In this document: piece after piece, positions 43,378 through 56,730 of the stretch
How positions within the stretch are numbered: the stretch's first letter is position 1
Layout: each line of letters starts with the position of its first letter
Assembly: GCA_963853835.1 (NCBI GenBank)
Contig: OY970830.1
Coordinates: 40,137,966-40,201,965 of the forward strand
Source of the DNA: Calendula officinalis
Lineage: Eukaryota; Streptophyta; Magnoliopsida; Asterales; Asteraceae
Reading direction: 5' to 3'
DNA length: 64,000 nt
Position numbers and translations under genes: made by a program
The notes under the pieces: generated by a model
What the model saw: only the letters and a program-made list of their open reading frames with translations
Database searches by the model: none
Told to the model about the DNA's origin: nothing

Positions 43378-44374
43378 AAGTTGAGGGACTATTGGAAGAA
43401 AAATGGGGGTAAAACGCAAATGTGATGTTCTCATTTTTTGCATTGTTTTTCATGAATATTGTACATTTTTTTGCGGCCATTTTATGTAATAACCTTGGAG
43501 AATTGTTGAGATATTTGTTGGTATAGAAACTGTTTTAAAGCATTGAAGCCAATAAAAGTTAGTAGTGACAGATTACTATTTTTATTTTGTATTCGTCGTA
43601 TTTCAGTTGAGTTAAATGACATAATGAGTGTATAGCATCCTATTGTGGTAAATCATGAAAATCACAGTAAATCACCATGGTTATATTATTGTTAACATTT
43701 GTGGTCTTATCAATATGAGACCTTGGTATATATTATATATATTTTGTTGCTTATTTTTCTTTTGTTATAATGTATTGGTTTTATAGATTATACTTTGGGG
43801 GTGTTGAGTATATATCTAAAGTTATAAATAAATAAATAAAAACTGATATAGCACTGAGATATCTGAAATTTCAAATAGCGGTAGGTGACCGTGATTTAAT
43901 CTTGCACCACGATAATTGCATAGATAGCATCCAGTATAATCAAATATCCCTTGGAAATTTGGGGTATAAAATGTGACATAATTTTTTTAGCTAATAAATA
44001 AATATATAAGTGAGGTTAATGAAAGGAATTTGTTATTTATCGGTACTTAAACATATGTGCAAAGTTTCTAAGTAGTATAAAACAAACAATTATGATCATA
44101 CATACAAACTTATTGTTCAAGAGGTAAAGACTGCAATTGATTTCTAATATACAGATGCAGGTACATGATTTGCATATAGCATTACATACATACGATATAT
44201 AGTTTATATATATAAGTTTCGTGGTGGACCTACAAAGGGAAGCTTCCATCTGTATATACAAAGAAGCTATATATATATATATACATACACATTATCAAAA
44301 GGTCGATTAAGAAACCACAAATATATGAAAAATTTTGCATAACAGGTCCACCATCCGTTAACTAACCATAACCA
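43378..44374. other. Spacer between GT14-like and VPE genes
   Basis: The two genes converge here. The sequence is AT-rich with a short (TA)n run near 44266-44281. No gene seen. Confidence 0.5.
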
Positions 44375-47300
44375 TTAAGCAGAGAAACCGTTACTAAGTG
44401 AGCTCCAAGGGTTTGTTGGGAAAGTAGAACATGCTTGTGATGATGCATCAGCCATTTGTTCATTTTTAACCCCCGAGTTACAAAAGTTAGCAATTGACCG
44501 CATATGTTTCATACCATATTGTGATAGGGACCCACAATGTGTCTCAAATGTTCTCACCTGTAACAAAATTAAATTAAATTAATGTTTAAGGACTTATAAG
44601 TTTTATAGACTTACAAATGTTTTGAGGCAGGTCCAGTCATCAACTAATGGTTTCCCTGCAGATCTAACGGTGTTGACCACTTCAGGACCTTTTTCTAATC
44701 CAAACAAAATCTTCCCAATGAGTTCTACACTGCTGTCTATGTGCATTCTGTGGGCCATAGCTTCTGCAAACTTTTTTTGGGCTTCTGTTTTTCTTTCAGA
44801 ACCTTCTGGAGCCTTCCGGTACTGTCACGGAAACAAGATATTTTTAACAGGTGGCAATTTGGACCCATAAAGCGTTGTGTTTATCTCAAACGGGCCAGCA
44901 ACAAAAAACAATAGTTTAAAGGGGAACGAACGGGTCAAAACTTGCCCAGATTGTTTTACTCGCGGATTTAGGTTAGGATTAATTGTTTTTTAACCCTCAT
45001 TATCTTTGGAAACGATTTAATTGTGTTAAACGGGCCAATTTGACATGCTCTGTTTTGACCCGTTTCACGAAAAAATAAGAAAATGAGTTTGGGTTGGGTG
45101 AAAGTGAAAGTGAAAGTGAAACCTTATGCCAGAAATGTAAAAGATCAGCATCACGTTGGTTAACAGGTTTTGGTGATGATGATGATGAAAATCTGGAATT
45201 TTCATCAACAAAAGTGAAGTTATCATTTGCAGGGTTTGTACCCATATACAAATACAAACTGTCTTTGCTAAGTGGTAAGTCCCCATATTGCATCACATGG
45301 GACCCATAATAAGAATTGTCACTTGAAGTTCTTTCCTTCACCTGCAAGTAACCAATCACACCAAATTTATAAATAAATAAATATAATATTTTTACCAAAA
45401 AAAAAAGAAAAAGATCATGAAAGTTGTTGTTACCAGTTTATACTGCTGTTTGATGGTTTCTGTCCTCAGGTTGTGAACATCACTGTAACCAAAAAAAGGT
45501 ATTTAAAAGAACATTTCTAATAATGGAATTAGGTTGAAGGGTATTATAGTAATTTTACATACCAATCTTCCATCCAGGCGACACTATACAAATCACCCAA
45601 ACACGTGTCATACTCTAGGGGTGGGCTAGGGTACTCCCCAGGACAATAAGTACCCCAACTGCTTTCATCTGGCCCAGAAGCTGTTGTTGCATAAATATTC
45701 AAACCTTGAGGAAGAAGTCCCTCAAAAATACTTCCAGCCTCACAAGCTTCAAGGTAAAATACCTACCAAATTCACCATTTTAGTAACTAGTAAATTGCAT
45801 AAAAATCAGAGTAAATTACATAAATGGTCCTTTACATTTGTATCATATTACATATTTGATCCTTTAGTTTTATAAATTACACTGGTAGTCCTTGTTTATG
45901 AAACTATTGGTCCTTTACGTAAACAAACATTAACTTTTCTCGTCAAATAGACGGGTTTTTATGGGTTTCAAATTGGTGAGGTAAAGGGAAAAGGACAAAT
46001 TTACCCCCCCTTATGCATCACACGTGACCATACTTGATGGGAAAAATAAACATCTGTTTAGGTAAATGACCAAACACGTCAATAGTTTCAGAAATAAGCA
46101 CTATCAGTGTAATTATGAAACTAAAGGACCAAATATGTAATATGATACAAACTTAAAGGACCATTTGTGTAATTTACTCTAAAAATAATAAACAAAAAGT
46201 TACCAAGCTTTTGTATGATCCAGCAGCATGCTTTTGTTTCAACACCTCATTAAGATCATCTGCATACAGGTAAGGATTTGTTGGCATCCCTGAAAACATT
46301 TACAATCAAAATTAGTTACAAGAATATTTAACAATAAACATATATTTTAATAATTATTTTAACTTTAAAGGAGTTACTAACCAAGCACACCAGGACCACC
46401 ATGATCAGTGTAGTAAATAAAAATGCGATCATTCGGACCACTATCCACAACCTTTCCACTTCCTCCTTTGACTTTACTTTTATCTCCCAACAAAACAGCA
46501 AAAAAGTTGTCAACGTTGACTTCTTCGCCAGTGTAATCCTGTTTCACATAATGTCACACATCAGGAAACGATATTAATTTTATTATTAAATTTAGGATTC
46601 CGAATTTCCAATAATGACAGTTACTGTCTTTAAGTAGGGGTGGCAATAATGCGGGTTGGGTCATAAACGGGTTGACCTGTTTGGGTTCGCGGGTTGAAAA
46701 TTCCAATCCAACTCAACCTTTTTATCTAAACGGGTTGAGATCTTCAACCCAACCTATTTATTAAACGGGTTGGGTCATAAACAGGTCGACCCAATAAAAT
46801 ATCAATTTATAAAAAAAAAATGGAAAACACACACATAATTATAGTATAAAATATCAAAATAAGTTGAATAATTGAAAAATACAAACAAAAGTTAACAACT
46901 ACTAAAAGATCTCAATGGAAGAGTTCGATTATCTAGAATTTGATATAAAGAAAATTTCTTTTAAGCCCATTCTTCAGTGAAAATTATTCTTTAGAAATAT
47001 TAAATATTAAAATAATAGTATAACACAAATATCTTATAAGAGATTTAGCCATTTAGGCTATTCATTTTCTAAGAAGATAAATACGTGACTTATATTATGT
47101 GTATGCCAGATTTAAATTCTAATATATATTATATTATGTATTTAAAATAAATAAATAAATAGTAATATATTGTATTATAAGCATTTAAGATATATATAAT
47201 ATTTAAACGGGTTGACGGGTCATAAATGAGTTGTAATTTGAACCCAACCCGACTTGTTTTATGACGGGTTGTAAATGGGTTGACCCGTTTACGACCCACA

Positions 47301-50300
47301 GGTTGAAAGTTATGACTCAACCCGCTAATTACGGGTTCTCAATGGGTCGGGTTGACAGGTTGGGTTTGATTTTGCCAACCCTATCTTTAAGTGCATAGAA
47401 AGTTGTACAATAATTTATGGGGGAGTAATTCCTAAAAATAAGGAGTTGGTTATAGATTAATGTACAAGTTTCTAATGCATGTCTTGTGACAGCCCTTAAG
47501 ATTGTCATTCACAAAACCCTTTAATTTAATATAGTGAATGTTTGATAATGTAACACAAACCTTTGGCACTCCATTATATACATCATCGCCATCTGGACTA
47601 TTGATAACGATTCCTTGTCTCGGATTTTCCCAATTAAAAGCAATATCATCGTACATGAAAACAATGATGTTTTCTTCCTTAACACCGCCTTTTTTCAAGA
47701 TTTGATATGCGTGACATACGTCAGCCTGGAGAAAACAAAGAATGGGACTTTGATAAATTTGGCATAATTAAAAGATGATATCATGATCAAGAGATTATAT
47801 CCATTTTGTGCTTGTATGTTGTATATTTTGGCGCCAAAAACAGTTTACAAAGACCTACTGGCAGTTAAATGCAGCTAATTTGGCAGGTAATCATTTTTAG
47901 GGTTGAGTGTTGAACATGCTATCGTGACCAGCCTTTGCTAGGAAGCTAGTAGTCGATTAAAGTCAACCTTATTCAATGACTAGCTGCTTGCTAAAATAAA
48001 GTCAACCTAATTGATGTTTGAAATCCATTTGGGTTACACTAAAATCACTAATAATAGTAGTGCATACTTTAGTTAGAAAAGCTAACAAGCAAAATTTCTT
48101 AAACCACATATTCTTCTTTTAAAGGATTTTAAAATCTCTCCCAAACATGCCATAATAATGATTGTTTCTAAATTTGACCTGCTAAATTTTATTTTGAAGA
48201 AAAATTCACACGACAATTGTTCCATAATCAAGCCCATGTTTAAATTTACAAAACACACAAAACACAAAATCTAATCCCTGGATCTCAAATGTTTTTTCAA
48301 GTCTTGTCAGTTGTCATCATAAACAGACAAAACGTAATTGAACATTAAACGCCACAGTACAGCCATAAATTAAACAGTAAGAGAATTAATATATGGGTTC
48401 TACTAAAAGAACCCCAATTTTTCAATATCAACCCCATAGATATCTCGTTTCTAGTGAGGAATTTACCTTTTACAGAACATGAGTCAGAATGGCAGCAATA
48501 ACCTTTTTCTCTCTCTATAATTTAATATTTACTTTTGTCTTTATGATGACACTATATTATGTAACTTTTTTTTTTTGCCTTATTTAATATTTACTTTAAT
48601 ATTTTTCATTTATACTACGTAGTTTTTTGTTTATATTTTGGTAATATTTTAAATACATCAGATTAACGTAACTACACTTATATCCTTCCTTTTACTTATA
48701 AATTTTATTAACATTATTTTATTCAAAAATTATGGGACAAATTCCCTACTAATCATCATATTAATTTAATGTAATTTCCATTATAATTTTTTGTCTGAAA
48801 AACCGTGAAAATAACAATGTATCACTTATTTTGAATTGAAGGAAGTAGAAGTTTATGTCATAATTTATATAAAAGTTTATGTCATAATTTAAATAGAAGT
48901 TTATATAAAAATAAATTCTCCGTGACTTAAAATTCATAATGTATGCTAAAAGTTATCAGAAAATAAATATAATAAAAGAATCAAAAAATTAAAATAAAAT
49001 ATAATAACTAAAGCTACAATTTTGAGAAAATCATATGAACTATTTATGTAACGAAGTGAGTTATCCCAAACGTGTAAATTTAAAATTTAGAATGTCAAAT
49101 TTTTTTATATTTATATAAATTTTCATACGGAAAATTTACTTTTCATTCGGATAAGAAAATATTTTCATTCGGAAAATTGATACATCTCATATGAAAAAAA
49201 AAATTTTGTTATTCAGATAAAAAATATTAGAATAGTATAAAAGTTTCCAATGTATTTATGATATATTAATTCTTTCATTAAATAAAGTTTTCTAAAAATT
49301 ATTATATACTCCTCCGTCCCTAAATAAAGTTTCCATTTGCCTTTTAAGTTTTGTCCCTAAATAAAGTTCTCATTTCTCAAACATAAGGGGCCCACTTAAT
49401 ATACTAATATTATTATCAATACTTTCACCACTAACTATCTCTTAAAACACTTTCTCTCTCCAATCAAACCTTATATTTTAATCAAAAGTAATACCAAATA
49501 CCCCACCACTAACTATCTCCTAAAATATTGTGCCCAACACAAATGGGAACTTTATTTAGGGACGGAGGGAGTAATACTTTTCTAATATATTTAAGCTAAA
49601 TAAATGAAAAAAACGTTGTATATAAAACGTAAAAAAAAAGATTAAAAGATTAAAAAAAAAAGATGATTACGTATTTCTTAAGATTATTAATTTATTAAAT
49701 TATATATATCTTAAGATTTATTATTTCTTATATATAAAACGTAAAAAAAAAGATTAAAAGATACCATATTTAATTACTTAAAAAATGTTATATTTTCCAA
49801 TCATGTGTTGTAATCATTTATATATAATCATATTTTACTTTTCAATTATTTATGTAATGATGACATTTTTACTATAGGGTTCATTTAGACTCACCCTTAA
49901 TATATTAAATATTAATATATATAATACAATTAAATTTATAAAAAAGCAAATAAAAAAGACTGGATATACGGTTGAAAACTCTACACGTTACTTATCAAAA
50001 GTCAAATCCAATACTCTCCCCAAGGACAAAATTGAAACCATATGATCCCTAATTCCATATCAATTCAGTAACAAAATTAACACTAGCTAGTAGCGGACCC
50101 AGAAAAAAGTTTGAGGGGTTGCATAATTTTTTATTCATACTATATAAAATACATAAAAAGAAACTGGAAAATACGATTTCAATACATATGTCAAAAAACG
50201 TCTATAAATTACATTTTAAAGTTGACCTTTTCGTTTTTTCATTTTCTGAAAACGATTGATTACACTTTTAATTGTAACATCTAAGAGCATTTTTTTCTAA

Positions 50301-51733
50301 TACTCAAATCAACGCTTTATTCAAAAAATCATCGCCCATTTTAGTGCGTAAATCAGTCTTTTAGAAGCTTCTTTGCGGAAAATATAGCAAAGGGAAAATC
50401 CATGTTCTCTTGTTTTAGAATCAGTAAATAATAGAAGCTTAATAAATAAAGAGTAAAGGACTTTACTTAATTTTTTATTGAACTTTAATTATATTTTTCT
50501 TTAGCTACCTTTTTAACAAATATTGAAATAGAACATATATTATTATTTTTTCTACTAGATAAGAATATTTGTTGCATTTTTTTAGGGATGTCATCTACAT
50601 TAAAAATTAGGGGTGAGCATAAAAACCGAAAAACCGAACCGAACCCGAAAAACCCGAAAAAACCGAACCGAAAAAACCGAACCATTTGAAAAACCGACAT
50701 CAACGGTTTTGATTTTTAGAAAACCCGAATGTTTGGGGCGGTTTTCGGGGGCATATGAAAAACCAAACCGAAAAACCCGCCCCGCCCCGCCTTTATGTAT
50801 ATTTCAAGTTTTATAAAAATATTCTTATATTTTTAAAAGATTTGATATAAATTTATTTGCAAAAGGAAAGCAACCATGCAATGAAACTTCTATGGATGAA
50901 GACATTGACTAAGATTGTTGCGAAAGATGGTTGGATGTTATTATATTATTAATCTATTTCAGATTATGTTAGTTGAATTTATTATTACATCATATTAAAC
51001 TTACTAGTTGTTTTTTATTTATAATGAAATGAGTTAAGGTTTGAAAATTTGAATCATAATATTAGTTTTTAAGGTAACAAATTGGTAAATTTAAAGGAAA
51101 CTAAAAAATCGAAAAAACCCGAAACCGAACCGAAAAACCCGAAACCGAACCGAAAAACCCGAAAAACCGAAACCGAAAAACCCGAAACCGAACGGAGTGT
51201 AATTCTCAAAACCCGAACTTTCGGGGCGGGGTTTGGTTTTAGTTAAAAACCGCCCCAAACCGCCCCATGCTCACCCCTATTAAAAATTACAAAATTAACA
51301 CTAATTCGAAAAGTTTGAGGGATTGCCCGGGCAACATACTAGGTCCATTCGTTAATACAATCAGAAAATTAACTCATAATTAAGAAATTTTCGAAAGTAT
51401 GTGGCTCATCTGGAAGTGGAACGGGTAAATCAGTAGTATAACTATACATTAGCAACACATGATGATCATCAATTTATCATAATTCGTAATCCAAAATTAA
51501 GCAAGCGTTAAATTAAACATCGTTTTAAGCGTGATTACCTGATGTCTGTAGTTCCAGTAACCGTTAGATCCGGCAAGCAATACGGCCCATCTGGTTCCGA
51601 CGGAGTCATCTTCTCCGGCGTTGAAGAAATCATGTTTTTCCGACGGTAACCGGAGATGATCGTAGGCCAATTCACGGCCGTGGACAGCGGCGATGATCGA
51701 GAGAGCAAGTAGCGTAATCAGGTACCGACTCAT
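44375..51733 (-). CDS. VPE: Vacuolar processing enzyme (legumain, asparaginyl endopeptidase)
   Basis: Cysteine protease of family C13 that cleaves after Asn/Asp in the vacuole, maturing proteins and taking part in vacuole-mediated cell death. Coding exons (minus): 51733-51539, 47725-47561, 46538-46382, 46289-46204, 45762-45563, 45482-45434, 45341-45123, 44821-44615, 44557-44375; GT-AG, phases close, total 486 aa (family about 480-495). A signal peptide ([19 protein letters not shown]) precedes [20 protein letters not shown]. Catalytic His is in YYTDHGGPG (about 166) and Cys in YLEACEAGS (about 208). The C-terminal prodomain ends [20 protein letters not shown] then [15 protein letters not shown]. 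Intron 1 is about 3.8 kb and intron 2 about 1 kb because of inserted elements. Assignment to alpha, beta or gamma subclass is not attempted. Confidence 0.95.
45809..46179. mobile_element. Mutator-like MITE, copy 2 (in VPE intron)
   Basis: Same ends (GAGTAAATTACA / TGTAATTTACTC) and the same palindromic interior as 15264-15637. Flanking 9-mers TAAAAATCA and TAAAAATAA match at seven of nine. About 371 bp, between VPE exons 4 and 5. Confidence 0.8.
46635..47383. mobile_element. hAT MITE in VPE intron 2, TSD TCTTTAAG
   Basis: Ends TAGGGGTGGCAA and TTGCCAACCCTA, flanked by perfect 8-bp repeats TCTTTAAG (46627-46634 and 47384-47391). Subterminal regions are packed with CGGGTTG/CAACCCG words (for example AACGGGTTGGGTCATAAACA). 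The middle is AT-rich and non-coding. 749 bp. Confidence 0.9.
48805..48848. mobile_element. Right end of a mariner-like MITE (VPE intron 1)
   Basis: TGTATCACTTATTTTGAATT plus GAAGGAAGTA matches the right ends at 53319 and 55505. A matching left end was not found. Confidence 0.45.
49309..49571. mobile_element. Stowaway-like MITE (VPE intron 1)
   Basis: Termini CTCCTCCGTCCCTAAATAAA and TTTATTTAGGGACGGAGGGA then G are inverted repeats flanked by TA. About 263 bp. It shares interior words (CACTAACTATCTCCTAAAAT) with 19617-19882. Confidence 0.8.
50608..51279. mobile_element. hAT MITE in VPE intron 1, TSD TTAAAAAT
   Basis: Ends TAGGGGTGAGCA and TGCTCACCCCTA, with perfect 8-bp direct repeats TTAAAAAT on each side (50600-50607 and 51280-51287). 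Both arms are runs of AACCGAAAAACCCGAAA-type heptamers; between them is AT-rich sequence. 672 bp. Confidence 0.9.
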
Positions 51734-51814
51734 TTTTATGGTGGCCGGAGAGAATATTGTCTCAATAATGTTTGTTGTTAGAGATGCTGATCAGGTGGGT
51801 GAGAGGACTGAGAG

Positions 51815-51823
51815 TATATATAA
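51815..51823 (-). promoter_or_regulatory. TATA box of the VPE gene
   Basis: On the minus strand CTTATATATACTC lies about 82-92 bp upstream of the VPE start codon, at a suitable distance for a core promoter with a short leader. Confidence 0.6.
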
Positions 51824-51833
51824 GATGTATGGA

Positions 51834-53007
51834 CACTACTACACCCAATCGGAGCTCTGCTGCCAGAGTAAAGTGTTGGCGGCTAAACGTACAAGCAGTT
51901 AATGCATAGTTTACTAGGATGATTTTTGTTATACATTTTGAAAAGAGGTCGATTTTTACGTCACATCTTTCAATGCTTTTAACATAATAATGGCTTTACA
52001 TACTTGTACAGTTTGTAGAAATAGTTGTATATTGTAATGTGAAAATTAATTTTTATTTTGAAATTCATATAGAGGGCCTTATTATTGGTTATTGTGACAA
52101 TTTGGTCCCTACTATTGATGTGAAAATTAAATTGAATGGGGACACCATGAATATTCTAAGATCCACTTGATCTAGAAAGAAAGAAAAAAGAATGAAACAA
52201 ATACTTCTCATCATAGGCATCTTCTAACAATAGACACTTCTCCCATTATTTTAGTTTTGTCACTTTAACGTTACATTATCTAGTTTTTAGTTGACAAACT
52301 AACACATGTGCAACTTATGTCAATGATGGCTTCAGTCCAGAGTCACCTCATTTCGGTAAACCGACATCACTGACACGGTGGTGTCAGTTGTAGTTTCAAT
52401 TGGAATGCTTCGATTTGGATTCGGATTTAAATAAGAAGAAAATGGATATTTTATAGGCATTGATATTTTTATTTGTGTATTTTGCGTGCTATCTTAGTTT
52501 TAAAAGTGACACATATTCTATTTTTTTCCAGTTTCAAAAAATAATATACTTTGATAATTACCGTATTTGAAAAAGGTAGTGATGTCCACACTCACTAACT
52601 ATTTCTTTTAATATAGTGAAATGACTCATTACCCTTATTTTTACTTTTAAACATCATTAACTTCACTTCACTCAAATGATGTGAGACTCATCTCTAACTA
52701 AATTCAATATAATTTAAATCTAATTATAATCTTTTGCCTTAAATATTATGAAATCAACAATGTATCAATTATTTTGAAATGGAGGAAGTATAACATATTA
52801 AGTAAATGAGTATTGTTAACATGCGTGTGACCATATGTCAGTTGAGTGTCAATTAGAATGCCAACTGATGTAATGTTGATTTGATAAAAACTGAAATGTC
52901 TGTAGTGATAACAACTGAGAGCGGTTTGCCAACAACATTTCTTCATTCATTTTCAGTATTGTTAAATGACTTCGCCTCATCATTTATTAATTAATAAAAA
53001 AAATATA
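51834..53007. other. VPE upstream region and spacer
   Basis: Presumed VPE promoter, then AT-rich spacer. A degenerate member of the CTTCCTC MITE family may lie at 52495-52790 (right end TATCAATTATTTTGAAATGG then AGGAAGTA). No gene seen. Confidence 0.4.
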
Positions 53008-53319
53008 CTTCCTCTTATTCAAAATAAGTGACACACTTTCCTTTTTAAGGTGATTCAAAATAAGTGACACTTTGAAAAATTATTTTATTTGGCAAAAATA
53101 GTGGGACACACACCCACTAACTATCTACTTTAACAAAGTGAAATTACTCATTTACCCTTACTTTTTATTTTTAAACATCATTAACCCCACTTTATTCAAA
53201 AGGCGTGGGACCTATTCTCTACTAACCATTTAATTAATCTAATTTAATCATTATTATAATCTTTTGTCTCAAAAATCGTGAAACTACAAGTGTGTCACTT
53301 ATTTTGAATCGGAGGAAGT
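53008..53319. mobile_element. Mariner-like MITE, CTTCCTC family
   Basis: Ends CTTCCTCTTATTCAAAATAA and TTATTTTGAATCGGAGGAAG are inverted repeats flanked by TA. 312 bp, non-coding. A near-identical-length sibling is at 55192-55505. Confidence 0.82.
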
Positions 53320-54608
53320 ATTAAAATTTAAAAAATAAAATAAATATGTAATAAGGTAAAATAAAATAAAATAATTATTTTAATATACTAAAGTACTAAA
53401 AAAAGAAAATAAAACGACACTTACAAATTACAAAAATAAAAAAGAAAAATTAATCCAACCCCTCCCACTTTCACCTATTTCCCTTGACAAAGAAACCGAC
53501 GTTGCCGTTGGATGGACTTAAAAAAACTACGACATTTAACAGGAAACCTATCCTAATAATCAAATACGTGTAGTATTAATCGACTAATAAAGATTTAACA
53601 AAAAATTATTTATTTATGATTACCATAGTAATGGTTAATTCAAAGCCCATGTAAATTAGTAAATCTGGTAGAATATAAGTAAGTAGGATGTTGGAATGTG
53701 AATATGATATGGTTATGTTAGAAGATGTTTGAAGGACTGAACTGTCATTAAATTAAAGATTATGGGTGGAAAAGAAGAACATATTTGACTATAGATATGT
53801 TGTTTTTGATGATGTAGAAGTGTGAGTAATTCAGGTCCGCTAATTGCCATAAGATATTATATAACGTCGTCATGGGACCCAACGGAAGTGGTTTCTTGTA
53901 CATTATAAACTCCAACATATTTAATTAGTAATGATCTTATTGCTTTCTTCTAAAGATTAAGGAGTGAATCCCGAATCAGAACCGGTTGGAACCGGATTAC
54001 TACAAATTGGTTTGGTATCGGGTCAACTAATCATTTGAACCGGTTCTACAAATCGGTTGAAACCGGAACCGTTTCCTATAAAACGGTTCGCTTACCGGGT
54101 CTAATAATCTTTTGAAATTAGGTCTAGGATATATCGGGTCGGGTCCATACAGTCCAGTTCTAGACCCAAGCTCATACCTACTCAGTGCAATCTTTATTGT
54201 TAGAATTTAGAAGAGTACTTTACATTTCAAACAGTAATTAACTTAATTTAATTTTATTTTTAATGAAAAAGGTAGTGTATTAAAGTTGAAGATAATAACA
54301 CATTATTGTTTATCGATAGTTTGATGATGTGTGGTGGTCCACAAGAAAGTGATACCAACGGTCGACGATAATTTAAAACAAAATAAAGAAAGAAAATAAG
54401 TAAAAATAATAAGAAAGATGGGAGACAGATAATTGCTCTAAAGTCTAAAGTTTGTGTTGTTGCATGTTGATTGAATAACACCATTTACATTTAAAGGGAG
54501 ATATTTGTTGGGTTTGGTTTGGGCCGTTCATTCAACCTACACAACATTTTTATCATTTTATTTTGACAGTCGTAAATTCATTTTTCGAAAAAGTTGGGTT
54601 TGTTGGAG
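53320..54608. other. AT-rich spacer, no gene seen
   Basis: A patch at 53975-54110 is rich in AACCGGTT words like the hAT subterminal regions. No matched ends were found. Confidence 0.4.
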
Positions 54609-55063
54609 CTAATATAAAGGGTGCGATTGGTTCAAAGTGAGTAATGGGAAAAGGGAATGATAATGGGAATACTAAGGAATACAATGGGCATTCCTTAATA
54701 TTCCCTTGATAATTGATGTTGCTTGGTTTGGTAAAAAATTTATGTGAGTATGAATAAATATTAATATTAAAAGAAATAAACAATAAAAAATAAATAAATA
54801 TTATATAATATATATAGGTAAATATAAATATAATAATATTATACATAATATATAAATAATAATATAATAATATTATATACTTAAATATAATAATAAAATT
54901 ATATATAATAATATTATAAATAATATATAAATAATAATATAATAATATTATTTATTTATTATAATATTATAATAATAATATATAAGTAATAAAATAATAA
55001 TATATAAATAATAATAATATATAATATATAATAATATATAATATAATTATTATATTATTAATA

Positions 55064-55182
<119 letters not shown>

Positions 55183-55191
55183 ATAATAATA

Positions 55192-55505
55192 CTTCCTCCG
55201 ATTCAAAATAAGTGATACACTTTGGGTTTCACGGTTTTCTAGGCAAAAGATTACAATGATGGTTAAGTTAGATTAATTGGATTATTAGTTGGGAAAGGGT
55301 CCCACACCTTTTGAATAAAGTGAGATTAATGATGTTTAAAAGTAAAAAGTAAGGGTAAAGAGGTCATTGCACTTTGTTAAAATAGATAGTTAATGGGTGA
55401 GGGTCCTACTATTTTTTGCAAAATAAGATAATTTTTCAAAGTGTATCACTTATTTTGAAGCACCCAAAAAAGGAAAGTGTATCACTTATTTTGAATCGGA
55501 GGAAG
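55192..55505. mobile_element. Mariner-like MITE, CTTCCTC family, second copy
   Basis: CTTCCTCCGATTCAAAATAA at the left and its reverse complement at the right, flanked by TA. 314 bp. Interior words (GATGTTTAAAAGTAAAAAGT, inverted relative to 53008) confirm the family. Confidence 0.85.
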
Positions 55506-55537
55506 TATATGGAATATATAATAATATGTAAACAATA

Positions 55538-55971
55538 GAGTAAATTACATGAATGGTCCTTTAGGTTTATAACAAATTTCACCAATGGTCCTTTAGTTTC
55601 AAAAATTACACCGATTGTCCTTTACGAAAAAGTCCGTCTATTTTTCAAGTTAACTAACATCACATGTGATGCACATGGGGGTATTTTGGTCAATTTGTCT
55701 TTCCCCTTCTCAATTAAATTACACGGATGGTCCTTTAAGTTTATAGCAAATTTCAATTCACCAATAGTCCTTTAGGAAAGACAAATTGACCAAAATACCC
55801 CATGTGCATCACATGTGATGTTAGTTAACTTGAAAAATGGACGGACTTTTTCGTAAAGGACCATCGGTGAAAAACTTTTCAAAAATAAGGACCATTGGTG
55901 TAATTTTTGAAACTAAAGGACCATTGGTGAAATTTGCTATCAACCTAAAGGACCATTCATGTAATTTACTC
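55538..55971. mobile_element. Mutator-like MITE, copy 3
   Basis: Ends GAGTAAATTACATGAATGGT and ACCATTCATGTAATTTACTC are perfect 20-bp inverted repeats. Flanking 9-mers TAAACAATA and TAAATAATA match at eight of nine. The interior is strongly palindromic (ACTAACATCACATGTGATGC / GCATCACATGTGATGTTAGT). 434 bp. Confidence 0.85.
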
Positions 55972-56141
55972 TAAATAATAATATAATAATATTATTTATT
56001 TGCTTATAATATAATAATAATATATATAATATTATATATATAATATAATAATATATATAATATAATAATATTATTTATTTATAATATATTAGTAATATAT
56101 AAAATATAATAATAAAATAATAATATTATTAATAATATATA

Positions 56142-56142
<1 letters not shown>

Positions 56143-56216
<74 letters not shown>
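56143..56216. repeat. (TAA)n microsatellite, about 74 bp
   Basis: Uninterrupted TAA trinucleotides, about 24 units. Confidence 0.9.
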
Positions 56217-56521
56217 GTAGTAGTAATATAATAGTAATGATGTATTAACTTGTTGTGAGTGATGATTGATTACTTATTAACAAACTAAACATCTTCAATG
56301 GTAATCAATCTCATTACCTACCCCTCAATACCTTTAACTAAACATACCCTAAGTGTTCAGTTTTTGAATAATCGGCTATTTGTAATTTTATTGGGATTAT
56401 AATAACTCATTGATAACATTGCCAAGTTTTATTTTTGAACGACAAATAGAGAAGAAATGGGGACTTTGGCAATCTAATATAGCATAATATATATTTTTAA
56501 TTGTAGTAGTAGCAAACACCT

Positions 56522-56730
56522 TATGTGATGTTTGGTAGCATCTGAATGATACAGATGTCTGAATGATTCAGACTTTTCATAACATCTATCCGATTAAGAG
56601 GCAAAACATGTTTAATTTTTGATTCAGAGGCCGATTAAGAGACCTTACCAAACGCTCTAAATCAGCGTGATTAAGAGGTTGTCCTTATAATGAAATCATT
56701 AAAAGACTTACCAAACAACACCTTAATATG
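56522..56730. mobile_element. Putative MITE (TGTTTGGTAG ends)
   Basis: Left GTGATGTTTGGTAGC and right TTACCAAACAACACC are imperfect inverted repeats, with internal inverted words (GATTAAGAGG, CCGATTAAGAG). Non-coding. No target duplication was assigned. Confidence 0.5.
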
